Origin: JAKGBX01 sp965366835
GTDB lineage: Bacteria > Pseudomonadota > Alphaproteobacteria > Rhodobacterales > Rhodobacteraceae
Length of the DNA: 12,309 bases
NCBI GenBank assembly: GCA_965366835.1
Contig: CBDUGF010000115.1
Location: 1-12,309, forward strand
Reading direction: 5' to 3'
In this document: in pieces, positions 1 through 6,557 of the stretch
Numbering within the stretch: the stretch's first letter is position 1
Layout of the letters: each line of letters opens with the position of its first letter
Translations under genes and position numbers: made by a program
Notes under the pieces: model-generated
Database searches by the model: none
What the model saw: only the letters and a program-made list of their open reading frames with translations
What the model was told of the DNA's origin: nothing

Positions 1-547
1 CTACACCTTCCGCCCCTGCGACACGGTGGAAACCGCCGAAGCCTGGGAACTGGCGCTGACCTCGAAAGAAACCCCCTCGGTGCTCGCCCTCACCCGCCAG
101 GGCCTGCCCACCCTGCGCACCGATCACAAGGCCAGGAACCTCACCGCCCAGGGCGCCTATGTGCTGGCCGATTCCGAGGGCAAGCGCCAGGCGATCCTGC
201 TGGCCACCGGCTCCGAGGTCTCCGTCGCCATGGCGGCGCGCGACCTGTTGCAGGCCGAAAGCATCGGCACCCGCGTCGTCTCGATGCCCTGCTGGGAGCT
301 GTTCGAGCAACAGGACGAAAGCTATCGCCGCAAGGTTCTGCCCGGCGGCGCCGCCGTGCGCGTCGCCATCGAGGCCGGCGCCCGCCTCGGCTGGGACCGT
401 TGGCTCTGCGGCGAACGCGGCAAGGCGGCGAAATCCGCCTTTGTCGGCATGGAGGGCTTCGGCGCCTCCGCCCCGGCGGAAACCCTGTTCGAGAAATTCG
501 GCATCACCGCCGAAGCCGTAGCCGAGAAGGTCAAGTCCCTGCTCTGA
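1..547 (+). CDS. tkt: Transketolase, C-terminal part (5'-truncated by window edge)
   Basis: Transketolase is a cytosolic, thiamine diphosphate-dependent enzyme. It moves two-carbon ketol units between sugar phosphates in the non-oxidative pentose phosphate pathway and the Calvin cycle. The reading frame is open from base 2 (base 1 is the last base of a codon), so no start is visible. About 181 residues remain of the roughly 660 usual for the family. Visible landmarks are FRPCDTVETAEAW near the left edge, which ends the pyrimidine-binding domain, then TRQGLPTL. The C-terminal domain follows with LLATGSEVSVAMAA, VSMPCWELFEQQ, VAIEAGARLGWDRW and a final GMEGFGASAPAETLFEKFGI. The frame is intact to a TGA stop. 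A GC-rich hairpin follows the stop, and an NYN nuclease gene lies 86 bp downstream on the same strand. A GAPDH gene about 3.6 kb further on is in the same branch of carbon metabolism. Confidence 0.96.
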   Translation, partial: YTFRPCDTVETAEAWELALTSKETPSVLALTRQGLPTLRTDHKARNLTAQGAYVLADSEGKRQAILLATGSEVSVAMAARDLLQAESIGTRVVSMPCWELFEQQDESYRRKVLPGGAAVRVAIEAGARLGWDRWLCGERGKAAKSAFVGMEGFGASAPAETLFEKFGITAEAVAEKVKSLL

Positions 548-569
548 AAGGGCACCGGACAGCTCAAGA

Positions 570-598
570 GCAGCCCCGCGGTTTCTGCCCGGGGCTGC
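570..598 (+). terminator. GC-rich hairpin after tkt, possible terminator or attenuator
   Basis: A perfect 9-bp inverted repeat (GCAGCCCCG at 570-578, CGGGGCTGC at 590-598) with an 11-nt loop begins 22 bases after the tkt stop. No T-run follows, so it does not look like a classical intrinsic terminator. It could be a 3'-end stabiliser, a weak terminator, or an attenuator ahead of the next gene. Confidence 0.45.
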
Positions 599-633
599 CT
601 GGAAGACAGGAAATAGCAAGCCAGCTTCGCCAC

Positions 634-1209
634 ATGATCGCACCCACCCTGCTTTTCTTTGCGTCCCTTCTCGGCATCGCTTTCGCCCTCCAGAATCCCG
701 ATTGGTCGGATGTTCTGCTTTTGAGCATCCCCTGCGCCCTGGCCAGCGCCGTTCTGCTCCTGCGCGAAATCGTCCGGCGGGTCGTTGCCCTGCGCCAGCG
801 TGCCAAACGCTGGGTCATCGTCGATGGGTCCAACGTGATGTATTGGCGCGACAACACGCCTCGGCTCGAAACCGTTCGCGAGGTGGTGTCACATCTCCGG
901 GATCTCCGCTTTGACGTCAGCGTCGTCTTTGACGCCAATGCGGGCTATCTGATCTCCGACAGGTATCTTGATGATCGTGCCTTCGCGCGGAGGCTGAACC
1001 TGCCCGCAAGACAAGTCCTTGTCGTCCACAAGGGAACCCCCGCCGATCCGCTCATCCTTGAAGCCGCCCGCAAGGTCGGCGCCCGGATCGTGACCAACGA
1101 CCGCTATCGTGACTGGGTCGAAGATCACCCCGAGCTGCGCAATCCGGGGCAATTGATCCATGGCCGCTATCGCGGCGATGCGCTCAGCCTCGACCTTCAA
1201 CCGCATTGA
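634..1209 (+). CDS. Membrane-anchored NYN/PIN-like ribonuclease (Zc3h12a-type fold)
   Basis: Predicted 191-residue protein. Residues 2-20 and about 26-46 are two hydrophobic segments that should form a membrane hairpin or anchor. A basic stretch (RRVVALRQRAKR, about 48-59) follows, and then a soluble NYN/PIN-like domain. This domain shows the acidic motifs expected of the metal-dependent ribonuclease fold: VIVDGSNVMYW (D64), VSVVFDANAGY (D100), PADPLILEAARKVG (D138) and RIVTNDRYRDW (D156). The family's known members are RNases, including the Zc3h12a/regnase type and YacP-like nucleases; substrate and activity here are inference. The open frame extends upstream into tkt, but ATG 634 is the first start that gives a clean hydrophobic N-terminus. 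Its ribosome-binding site is poor (a purine-rich patch near 605-614, too far away). It lies 86 bp after tkt and ends 13 bp from the convergent DUF808 gene. Confidence 0.8.
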   Translation: MIAPTLLFFASLLGIAFALQNPDWSDVLLLSIPCALASAVLLLREIVRRVVALRQRAKRWVIVDGSNVMYWRDNTPRLETVREVVSHLRDLRFDVSVVFDANAGYLISDRYLDDRAFARRLNLPARQVLVVHKGTPADPLILEAARKVGARIVTNDRYRDWVEDHPELRNPGQLIHGRYRGDALSLDLQPH

Positions 1210-1222
1210 GCGCGCCACAGCC

Positions 1223-2188
1223 TCACGCCTTGCCCTTGAACACAGCCCCCCAGACCGGCCCGATCGCCCAGGTCGCCAGCGGGATCAGCAGCACCCCCAC
1301 AGCCAACCCGAAGATCGCGTCCATCATCGCCGTCATCCCCCATTTCAACGCCCCCAGAAACGGGCCGCTGACTCCGCTGAAAGCGCCCTCGACCGTATCG
1401 TGGATGAAATCATACGGCGCGTGCCAGCCCAGCTCATGCGCGCCGTGGATGATGATCTGCCCGCCGACCCAGAGCATCGCCGCCGTGCCGATCACCAGCA
1501 GCAACGCCAGGAACCCCGGCATCCCCGCCACGATCCCGCGCCCAATGGCCCGCGTGAGGCCCAGCCGCCCCTTCAGGCTCATCAACAGGCCAAGATCGTC
1601 CATCTTCACGATCAGCGCGACGCTGCCATAGACTGCCACCGTGATGCCGATCGCCACCACCGCCAGCGTCGCCGCCTCCATCCAGATGTTGCTTTGCGGG
1701 ATCGCCGCCAGGGCGATGGTCATGATCTCCGCCGACAGAATGAAATCGGTCTTGATCGCGCCCGCGATCTTCTCTTCCTCCAGATGCGCCGGATCGCCCT
1801 CGCCATGCTCGGCTGCGTCCCAGGTGTGCTCATGCGGAAACAGCTTGTGCCAGATCTTCTCGGCCCCCTCGAAGCAGAGATAAGACCCGCCGAGCATCAG
1901 CAGGATCGGGATCAGCCAGGGTGCGAAGCTCGACAGCAACAGCCCCGCCGGCAGCAGGATCAACAGCTTGTTGCGGATCGAGCCCAGCGCGATCCGGCCC
2001 ACGATCGGCAATTCGCGGCTCGGCTCGAAGCCCTGAACATAGGCCGGCGACACGGCGGCATCGTCGATCACCGCGCCTGCCGCCTTGGCCCCCGCCTTGC
2101 CCGCCGCCGCCGCCACATCGTCCACCGACGCCGCCGCCACCTTGGCAATCGCCGCCACATCATCGAGCAACGCCAGAAGTCCACTCAT
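1223..2188 (-). CDS. DUF808 / YedI family inner-membrane protein
   Basis: A 321-residue protein of the DUF808 (E. coli YedI-like) family. Family members are about 300 residues, are polytopic and have no proven function. The N-terminus, MSGLLALLDDVAAIAK, is characteristic and leads into an Ala-rich helical region (10-45). Hydrophobic segments lie near residues 74-90, 91-106, 152-164, 172-194, 219-248 and 285-312, interrupted by a His/Asp/Glu-rich loop (116-139, with HEHTW and EHGEGD) that might bind metal. An upstream TTG at 2191 is in frame, but ATG 2188 sits 5 bp after GAGGTGAG on the minus strand and matches the family start. The gene follows the MttB-family gene by 86 bp on the same strand, so the two may share a transcript. 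No functional link between them is known. Confidence 0.88.
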   Translation of the reverse strand: MSGLLALLDDVAAIAKVAAASVDDVAAAAGKAGAKAAGAVIDDAAVSPAYVQGFEPSRELPIVGRIALGSIRNKLLILLPAGLLLSSFAPWLIPILLMLGGSYLCFEGAEKIWHKLFPHEHTWDAAEHGEGDPAHLEEEKIAGAIKTDFILSAEIMTIALAAIPQSNIWMEAATLAVVAIGITVAVYGSVALIVKMDDLGLLMSLKGRLGLTRAIGRGIVAGMPGFLALLLVIGTAAMLWVGGQIIIHGAHELGWHAPYDFIHDTVEGAFSGVSGPFLGALKWGMTAMMDAIFGLAVGVLLIPLATWAIGPVWGAVFKGKA

Positions 2189-2274
2189 CAACTCACCTCA
2201 AACCTGTTTCGCGGCCAGCCTAAACCATCGCCGCGCCGAGGTGTAGGCCGGTATACCCGGGCCCGAGCCGCCGG

Positions 2275-3843
2275 TCAGATCATCTCCATCTTGCCACTGG
2301 TCGCCTCCAGCACGAAATGCTCCCCGGCCTTGACCACCGCGGCAATCTCGCGGCGCTGATCCTCGCTCAGATAGCCCTCTTCGGGCGCCGCGTCGATCAG
2401 CGCCAGCGCCCTCTCCCGCGCCGCCTCGAACGCCGTGCGCCGCCCGGTCTTTTCGTAATCGTCGCGGCCCTGGCGCAGGAACACGCCCGGCACATGCTGC
2501 TCGCGGCACATGGCCAGCGTCTGCGCCGAATCGAGAAAATGCCCGCCGACGCGAATCCCCATCACCTCGCCCCAGTTCATCGCCGCCGCGCTCACCTCGG
2601 GCGGGGTCAGCAGCTTGCGCAGCATCGCGCCCATCTCGTCGTCCAGCACCGCCTGCACCGGTGAAAACACCGTGGCGCATTCCAGCTGACCGACACCGCC
2701 CAGGATATCCGCCCCGGCCCGGGCCACGCTCTGCCCCAGCATGGCGCGCTCGGCGGCGCCCTGCACATCCACATCCGGCGTGTCCGATCCGGCGCCATAG
2801 GTATGCGCCAGAAGCCCGAACCCCAGCTTCATCAGCTCGATCGCCATGCCCGCCATCTGCACACTCTCCGGGCAGCTCTGCAAAGCCGATCCCGTCGCCA
2901 TGTCGAGCGTGAACATCAGCGGCGTCGCGATCACCGGCGTGCCGGGCGCCAGCACATGCGCCAGCGTCACCATCGCCACGATCTCGGCCGCCGCCATCAG
3001 AACCATCCCCGCCGGTGTCAGCGGCGCCGACCCCCCGGCCGAAGGCAACGAACAGGCATGGATCGGCAGGCCATACTGCCCCGCCTGGATGATGCATTCG
3101 GTGTCCATGAACTTGAACTCGAGCGGCGTGAAACTACAGGTGATGCAGCTGGCGATCGGCCGTGCCCGCAAGGCATCCTCGCCACCCGCCGCGATCGCCG
3201 CGATCTTCATCACGAATTCGACGTTTTCCTTGCCATAGGGCTGGATCCAGCAGTGTTTCGTGGTGCGCTGCACCATCTCGCCAAAGCTGTGGATATCCGC
3301 CGTCATCTCCGGCACGCCATGCACGAAGGGATGCGCCACGAAGCCGACCTGATCCAGCCCCTCGGCCACGGCCCCCATTTCGCGCACCGCCCTGAAATCG
3401 GTGTTGCGATAGCTGGCGTCGCGCGGGTCGACATAGCCATGCGCGCCGGTGCCGGTGCGCATGATGAATTGCCCGTCGCCACGCGGCAGCGCGATATCGC
3501 GCGCCGCCGCCTTGCCGCAAAGCCGCGCCCCTTTCGGCGTCTGCCGCAAGGCCTCCTCGATCAGCCCGCGCGGCAGACGCAACCGGTCGGCGCCGCCGCC
3601 CTCCGTCGCGCCCGCCTTCAGCAGGGCGGCCCGCGCCGCCGGATGGATCACCACCACGCCATAATCCTCGAGCAGCGCAAAGCTCTGGGCGCGAAACTGC
3701 TCGATATCCGCGTCGGACAGGAACCGCCCCTGCGCCCGCCCCGCTCTTGCGCTCAGATGAAACGCATCCGGCACGCGCGGCCCGGTGCGCTGCACATTGC
3801 GCCCGCGTCTCTTCGGTTTGTTCTGATAGGTTTCCGCTTCCAT
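2275..3843 (-). CDS. MttB-family (trimethylamine methyltransferase-like) protein, non-pyrrolysine
   Basis: A 522-residue member of the MttB superfamily. Archetypes transfer a methyl group from a quaternary or tertiary amine to a cognate corrinoid protein. The founding archaeal enzyme needs pyrrolysine (UAG), whereas most bacterial relatives, such as the glycine betaine enzyme MtgB, do not. Here the whole frame is read without an in-frame stop, so it is a non-pyrrolysine type. Visible landmarks are LLEDYGVVVIHPAARAALL (57-75), RTGTGAHGYVDPR (129-141), the central barrel with PIASCITCSFTPLEFK (229-244), ACSLPSAGGSAPLTPAG (263-279) and HTYGAGSDTPDVDVQGAAER (347-366), and LLTPPEVSAAAMNWGEVM near the C-terminus. 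The frame is open upstream to 3897, but ATG 3843 has GGAGG 5 bp before it while ATG 3855 has no such site. The substrate cannot be read from the sequence. No corrinoid-binding or methylcobalamin-recycling gene is visible nearby. Confidence 0.88.
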   Translation of the reverse strand: MEAETYQNKPKRRGRNVQRTGPRVPDAFHLSARAGRAQGRFLSDADIEQFRAQSFALLEDYGVVVIHPAARAALLKAGATEGGGADRLRLPRGLIEEALRQTPKGARLCGKAAARDIALPRGDGQFIMRTGTGAHGYVDPRDASYRNTDFRAVREMGAVAEGLDQVGFVAHPFVHGVPEMTADIHSFGEMVQRTTKHCWIQPYGKENVEFVMKIAAIAAGGEDALRARPIASCITCSFTPLEFKFMDTECIIQAGQYGLPIHACSLPSAGGSAPLTPAGMVLMAAAEIVAMVTLAHVLAPGTPVIATPLMFTLDMATGSALQSCPESVQMAGMAIELMKLGFGLLAHTYGAGSDTPDVDVQGAAERAMLGQSVARAGADILGGVGQLECATVFSPVQAVLDDEMGAMLRKLLTPPEVSAAAMNWGEVMGIRVGGHFLDSAQTLAMCREQHVPGVFLRQGRDDYEKTGRRTAFEAARERALALIDAAPEEGYLSEDQRREIAAVVKAGEHFVLEATSGKMEMI

Positions 3844-3997
3844 GTCATCCTCCATCGCGAAACAACAGATTGGATGGCACACACCGTTTTGGCTCACTGC
3901 GGGCCCACTTGAGCTGGCAAAACGCTACGCCCCCGCCCCCGCCCCGGTCAAGCCTCCCGCTTCCGCTGCCTTCCTCTGACCGAAAATATCCCGGGGT

Positions 3998-4014
3998 CCG
4001 GGGCAGCGCCCCGG
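3998..4014. repeat. GC-rich hairpin, possible dispersed palindromic element
   Basis: CCGGGGC at 3998-4004 and GCCCCGG at 4008-4014 form a perfect 7-bp stem with a 3-nt AGC loop, preceded by GAAAATATCCCGGGGT. Hairpins of this composition next to a short A/T-rich stretch are common between genes in Rhodobacteraceae, in my recollection, and may be REP-like. Only one copy is present in this window, so repetition cannot be shown. Read on the minus strand it is followed shortly by TATTTTC, so a terminator function cannot be excluded. Confidence 0.35.
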
Positions 4015-4047
4015 TTCCATCCGCCCCGATTGCCGCAACGCGCGAAA

Positions 4048-4081
4048 TGTTAGCGCAACACGGTCGCAGTTATCGCTAACA
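4048..4081. promoter_or_regulatory. Paired LacI-type operator half-sites upstream of gap
   Basis: TGTTAGCG (4048-4055) and its exact reverse complement CGCTAACA (4074-4081) bracket 18 bp. The right-hand copy sits in a near-palindrome, AGTTATCGCTAACA (4068-4081), with 5 of 7 symmetric positions and a central CG, as in LacI-family operators. The left 14-mer starting at 4048 is a poorer match and is offset by 20 bp, about two helical turns. The location, 90 bp before the GAPDH start, suits a carbon-flux regulator. I recall a similar motif for CceR, the LacI-type regulator of central carbon metabolism in Rhodobacter, but could not verify it here. Confidence 0.5.
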
Positions 4082-4170
4082 CCTTGAAAATCCGTGCCCG
4101 CCCCCCTTCCCGCCCGGCGCCAAACCCTCTAAGCCAATCGCAACTTCCAGTCCCCCGAGAGGAGCATCGC

Positions 4171-5166
4171 ATGACCATCAAAGTCGGCATCAACGGGTTC
4201 GGCCGCATCGGCCGCTGCACCTTGTCCCACATCGCCAGCAGCCGCGACGATATCGAGGTGATCAAGCTCAACGCCACCGGCCCGCTGGAAACCGCCGCCC
4301 ACCTGATCAAATATGACAGCGTACATGGCCGCTTCCCGGGCGAGGTCACACTGGGCGACGGCACGATGGATCTCGGGCGCGGCCCGATGCAGGTGTTCTC
4401 GACCTATGATCTCAACGAGCTTGACTGGTCGGGCTGCGACGTGGTGCTGGAATGCACCGGCAAGTTCAACGACGGCACTAAGGCCGATGCCCATCTCAGG
4501 AACGGTGCCGCCAGGGTGCTGCTCTCCGCCCCGGGCAAGAATGTCGACAAGACCATCGTCTACGGCGTCAATCACGATCAACTCACCGCCGCCGACAAGA
4601 TGATCTCCAACGGCTCCTGCACCACCAACTGCCTCGCCCCCGTGGCCAAGGTTCTGCATGACGCCGTCGGCATCGAGAGTGGCATCATGACCACGATCCA
4701 CGCCTATACCGGCGATCAGCCGACGCTCGATCGCCGCCACAAGGATCTCTACCGCGCCCGCGCCGCCGCCATGTCGATGATCCCCACCTCCACGGGCGCG
4801 GCCAAGGCGCTCGGCGAGGTGCTGCCGGCGCTGGCGGGCAAGCTCGACGGCTCGGCGATCCGCGTGCCCACTCCGAACGTCTCGGCGGTCGATCTCACCT
4901 TCGTGGCGGGCAAGGACGTGACGGTCGAGTCGATCAACGCCATCATGGCCGAAGCCGCTGCCGGGCCGATGAAGGGCATTCTGGCTTGCGAGGAGGCGCC
5001 GCTGGTCTCGATCGATTTCAACCATTCCCCGGAAAGCGCGATCTTCGCCCCGGCCCAGACCAAGGTGATTGGCGCCCGCCTGGTGCGGGTGCTGGCCTGG
5101 TATGACAACGAATGGGGTTTTTCCTGCCGTATGGCCGATGTCGCCGTGGCGATGGGGCGGCTCTGA
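4171..5166 (+). CDS. gap: Glyceraldehyde-3-phosphate dehydrogenase, type I, GapB-like cofactor site
   Basis: A 331-residue, full-length cytosolic GAPDH that interconverts glyceraldehyde-3-phosphate and 1,3-bisphosphoglycerate. The Rossmann motif KVGINGFGRIGR is at 4-15. The catalytic motif SNGSCTTNCLAP (146-157) supplies Cys150, and IHAYTGDQ supplies His177. The end, LAWYDNEWGFSCRMADV, is canonical. In NAD-specific enzymes an Asp follows the second Rossmann strand (typically IND), but here the sequence is KLNATGPLETAAHLIKYDS, with Ala35 at that place. The Leu-Pro that usually precedes HKDL is Arg188-Arg189. The same NA replacement occurs in the Bacillus NADP-dependent gluconeogenic GapB, as I recall it. 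NADP preference and a gluconeogenic or Calvin-cycle role are inferred. ATG 4171 follows GAGAGGAG by 6 bp; the open frame upstream to 4084 lacks homology. Operator-like half-sites lie 90 bp upstream. Confidence 0.95.
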   Translation: MTIKVGINGFGRIGRCTLSHIASSRDDIEVIKLNATGPLETAAHLIKYDSVHGRFPGEVTLGDGTMDLGRGPMQVFSTYDLNELDWSGCDVVLECTGKFNDGTKADAHLRNGAARVLLSAPGKNVDKTIVYGVNHDQLTAADKMISNGSCTTNCLAPVAKVLHDAVGIESGIMTTIHAYTGDQPTLDRRHKDLYRARAAAMSMIPTSTGAAKALGEVLPALAGKLDGSAIRVPTPNVSAVDLTFVAGKDVTVESINAIMAEAAAGPMKGILACEEAPLVSIDFNHSPESAIFAPAQTKVIGARLVRVLAWYDNEWGFSCRMADVAVAMGRL

Positions 5167-5248
5167 CAAGCCCCCGGAAACTTGCACCAATCGGCCTTCT
5201 GGGGCATACCGCTGGAGGGTCGTTTTCATTTTCGGGGCGCGTCGCAGC

Positions 5249-5392
5249 ATGACCAATCAGATTGCCATCGGGCTCGGCCTGCTGATCCTCGCGCTTCTGG
5301 GTCTGGACTATTTCCTGAACGATTTCGCGGGCATACTCTACGCCCTGCGCAAACTGGCCGATCTGATCGAATGGATGGCCTTCTGGCGCTGA
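5249..5392 (+). CDS. 47-residue single-span membrane protein downstream of gap
   Basis: A short frame, MTNQIAIGLGLLILALLGLD and onward, ending in LADLIEWMAFWR. Residues 4-21 form one strong hydrophobic segment with a short N-terminal tail. The C-terminal half is amphipathic and ends in an aromatic/basic tip (WMAFWR), a pattern that often sits at a membrane interface. It starts 82 bp after the gap stop on the same strand. No ATG, GTG or TTG lies just upstream in frame. The ribosome-binding site is weak (GGGGCGCG at 5234-5241). I recall similar tiny proteins next to gap in Rhodobacteraceae genomes, sometimes mislabelled as GAPDH. That recollection, together with the clean membrane segment, is why it is called a gene. 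Function unknown. Confidence 0.65.
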   Translation: MTNQIAIGLGLLILALLGLDYFLNDFAGILYALRKLADLIEWMAFWR

Positions 5393-5465
5393 GGCGCACG
5401 CGTGCCTGGCACGGAGACGGTTGCGCCCGAGCTGCCACAAAGCGCCAAACGGCGTCTTCGGCACC

Positions 5466-5960
5466 TCAACGGCTGAGTTTCGCCAGCAATCTCTCATTCA
5501 CCGCCGGCGGCACGAACTTGCTGACATCGCCGCCCAGCCGGGCGATCTCCTTGACCAGCCGCGAAGCGATCGCCTGGCGTCGCGCATCGGCCATCAGGAA
5601 CACCGTCTCGATGGTTGGATCCAGCGCCCGGTTCATCCCGACCATCTGGAATTCATACTCGAAATCCGCCACCGCGCGCAGCCCGCGGACGATGATCTGG
5701 GCGCCGACATCCTTGGCGCAATCAATCAGCAGGTTCTCGAACGGATGCACCACCATCTCGGTGCCGGTCTCTTTCGAGAGTTCCGCGCATTCCGTCTCGA
5801 TCATCTCGACGCGATCTTCGAGGCTGAACATCGGCCCCTTGTCGCGGTTGATCGCCACCCCGATCACCAGCCGATCGACCAGCCGCGCCGAGCGGCGGAT
5901 GATATCGGTATGGCCCAGGGTGATCGGGTCGAAAGTCCCGGGATAGAGGCCCACACGCAT
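5466..5960 (-). CDS. coaD: Phosphopantetheine adenylyltransferase
   Basis: CoaD catalyses the penultimate step of coenzyme A synthesis: 4'-phosphopantetheine plus ATP gives dephospho-CoA plus pyrophosphate. The 164-residue product matches the family length (about 160). The nucleotidyltransferase signature GLYPGTFDPITLGHTDII (4-21) contains the (T/H)xGH motif as TLGH. Further family motifs are GVAINRDKGPMFSLEDR (34-50), IIVRGLRAVADFEYEFQM (89-106) and a C-terminal RQAIASRLVKEIARLGGDV segment. A GTG nine codons upstream (5987) is in frame, but ATG 5960 starts the conserved MRVGLYPG and has GGGGAAA at a suitable distance. The CBS-domain gene lies 103 bp upstream on the same strand, so cotranscription is possible. 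Its end faces the small gene after gap across 73 bp. Confidence 0.95.
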   Translation of the reverse strand: MRVGLYPGTFDPITLGHTDIIRRSARLVDRLVIGVAINRDKGPMFSLEDRVEMIETECAELSKETGTEMVVHPFENLLIDCAKDVGAQIIVRGLRAVADFEYEFQMVGMNRALDPTIETVFLMADARRQAIASRLVKEIARLGGDVSKFVPPAVNERLLAKLSR

Positions 5961-6063
5961 GCGCTTTCCCCAATTGTCTGCGGTCACGTAATTTTGTTAC
6001 GCCGCAATGCAGCAATGCGCAACGATTCTCAAGCCGGGAATTTCCCGCCCCTTCGTTGATCCT

Positions 6064-6498
6064 TCAATGGCCCATGATCATGCCTTCGAGCGCGTTTTTC
6101 TCCATCGCCAGCTCGTCCATCCGCGCCTTCACCACGTCGCCGATGGTCACGATCCCCACCAGAACGTCATCCTCCACCACCGGCATGTGGCGGAACCGCC
6201 CGTTGGTCATCATTTCCAGCACCTGATCGGCGCTGGCGCCCTTGGTGCAGTTCACCGGATTGCGGGTCATCAGTTCCTTGACCTTTTCCGACAGGCAGCC
6301 GGCACCACGCACCGCCAGCGAGCGCACGATATCGCGCTCCGAGATGATGCCCTCGACGGTCTTGCCATCCGCCGAGACGATCAGCCCGCCGATGCGCCGT
6401 TCGGCCAGAGTCTGCGCCGCATCTGACACCAAAGCGTCCGGCTTCACGGTAATCACCTCATGATCCCCCTTCGACTTCAGAATCTGGTGAACGAGCAT
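6064..6498 (-). CDS. Two-CBS-domain protein (Bateman module)
   Basis: A 144-residue stand-alone pair of CBS domains, at roughly residues 8-65 and 74-130. Each shows the typical pattern: alternating beta/alpha, GGLIVSADGKTVEGIISERDI in the first and RHMPVVEDDVLVGIVTIGDVV in the second, with MTRNPVNC at the start of repeat two. Such modules bind adenosine nucleotides (AMP, ATP, S-adenosylmethionine) and act as regulatory subunits or energy sensors. No fused enzyme domain is present, so the partner is unknown. ATG 6498 has a strong ribosome-binding site (GGAGGG, 7 bp upstream). It lies between the LysR gene (59 bp upstream) and coaD (103 bp downstream), all on the minus strand. A role in sensing adenylate state near CoA synthesis would be speculation. 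Confidence 0.9.
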   Translation of the reverse strand: MLVHQILKSKGDHEVITVKPDALVSDAAQTLAERRIGGLIVSADGKTVEGIISERDIVRSLAVRGAGCLSEKVKELMTRNPVNCTKGASADQVLEMMTNGRFRHMPVVEDDVLVGIVTIGDVVKARMDELAMEKNALEGMIMGH

Positions 6499-6557
6499 GA
6501 GCTATCCCTCCGGTTTTGCGTCGCTTTCCCTCAGCGTCCACCGGAAGGCGTCGACTG

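Larger units (their letters stand above)
3844..4170. other. Divergent intergenic region between the MttB-family gene and gap
   Basis: This 327-bp non-coding stretch separates divergent genes and should hold both promoters. It contains, in order: the MttB-gene leader with its ribosome-binding site, a C-rich tract at 3930-3945 (runs of 5, 5 and 4 C separated by single G), a GC-rich hairpin at 3998-4014, a pair of LacI-type half-sites at 4048-4081, and the gap ribosome-binding site (GAGAGGAG, 4157-4164). No convincing -35/-10 pair could be picked for either direction. No small open frame here is supported. Confidence 0.7.

Noticed and set aside
634..1209. NYN nuclease considered as the toxin of a toxin-antitoxin pair
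   Set aside because: No small antitoxin-like gene is adjacent; neighbours are transketolase and a convergent membrane-protein gene.
1160..2359. Long plus-strand open frame (399 codons) opposite the DUF808 gene
   Set aside because: Its translation is rich in Arg, His, Gln and Pro with no family features. It is the antisense shadow of a high-GC gene whose minus-strand product is a recognisable membrane protein.
2198..3097. Minus-strand frame (299 codons) overlapping the MttB-family gene in another phase
   Set aside because: Composition is Gly/Arg/Asp/Ala-biased as expected for an out-of-phase reading of GC-rich coding DNA. It gives no domain.
2803..3912. Long plus-strand open frame (369 codons) opposite the MttB-family gene
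   Set aside because: Low-complexity Arg/His/Gln-rich translation, antisense to a clear MttB homologue with its own ribosome-binding site.
3930..3945. C-rich tract considered as a G-quadruplex on the minus strand
   Set aside because: Only three G-runs are present, so a canonical three-tier four-tract quadruplex cannot form within it.
4129..5256. Minus-strand frame (375 codons) opposite gap
   Set aside because: Antisense shadow of a highly conserved enzyme gene; no family features.
5396..5413. Overlapping short palindromes GCACGCGTGC and CGTGCC-T-GGCACG
   Set aside because: Short GC-rich dyads are expected at this base composition and have no supporting context.
5442..5455. Short GCGCC/GGCGT hairpin between the small gap-linked gene and coaD, considered as a bidirectional terminator
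   Set aside because: Only 4-5 base pairs with a wobble and no clear T-tract in either direction.
5987..6001. CGTAA/TTACG inverted repeat upstream of coaD
   Set aside because: Five-base arms are easily found by chance, and no promoter elements align with it.
6035..6047. CGGGAA/TTCCCG dyad between the CBS-domain gene and coaD
   Set aside because: Six-base arms around one base, with no T-run and no matching second site. Too weak to call a terminator or operator.
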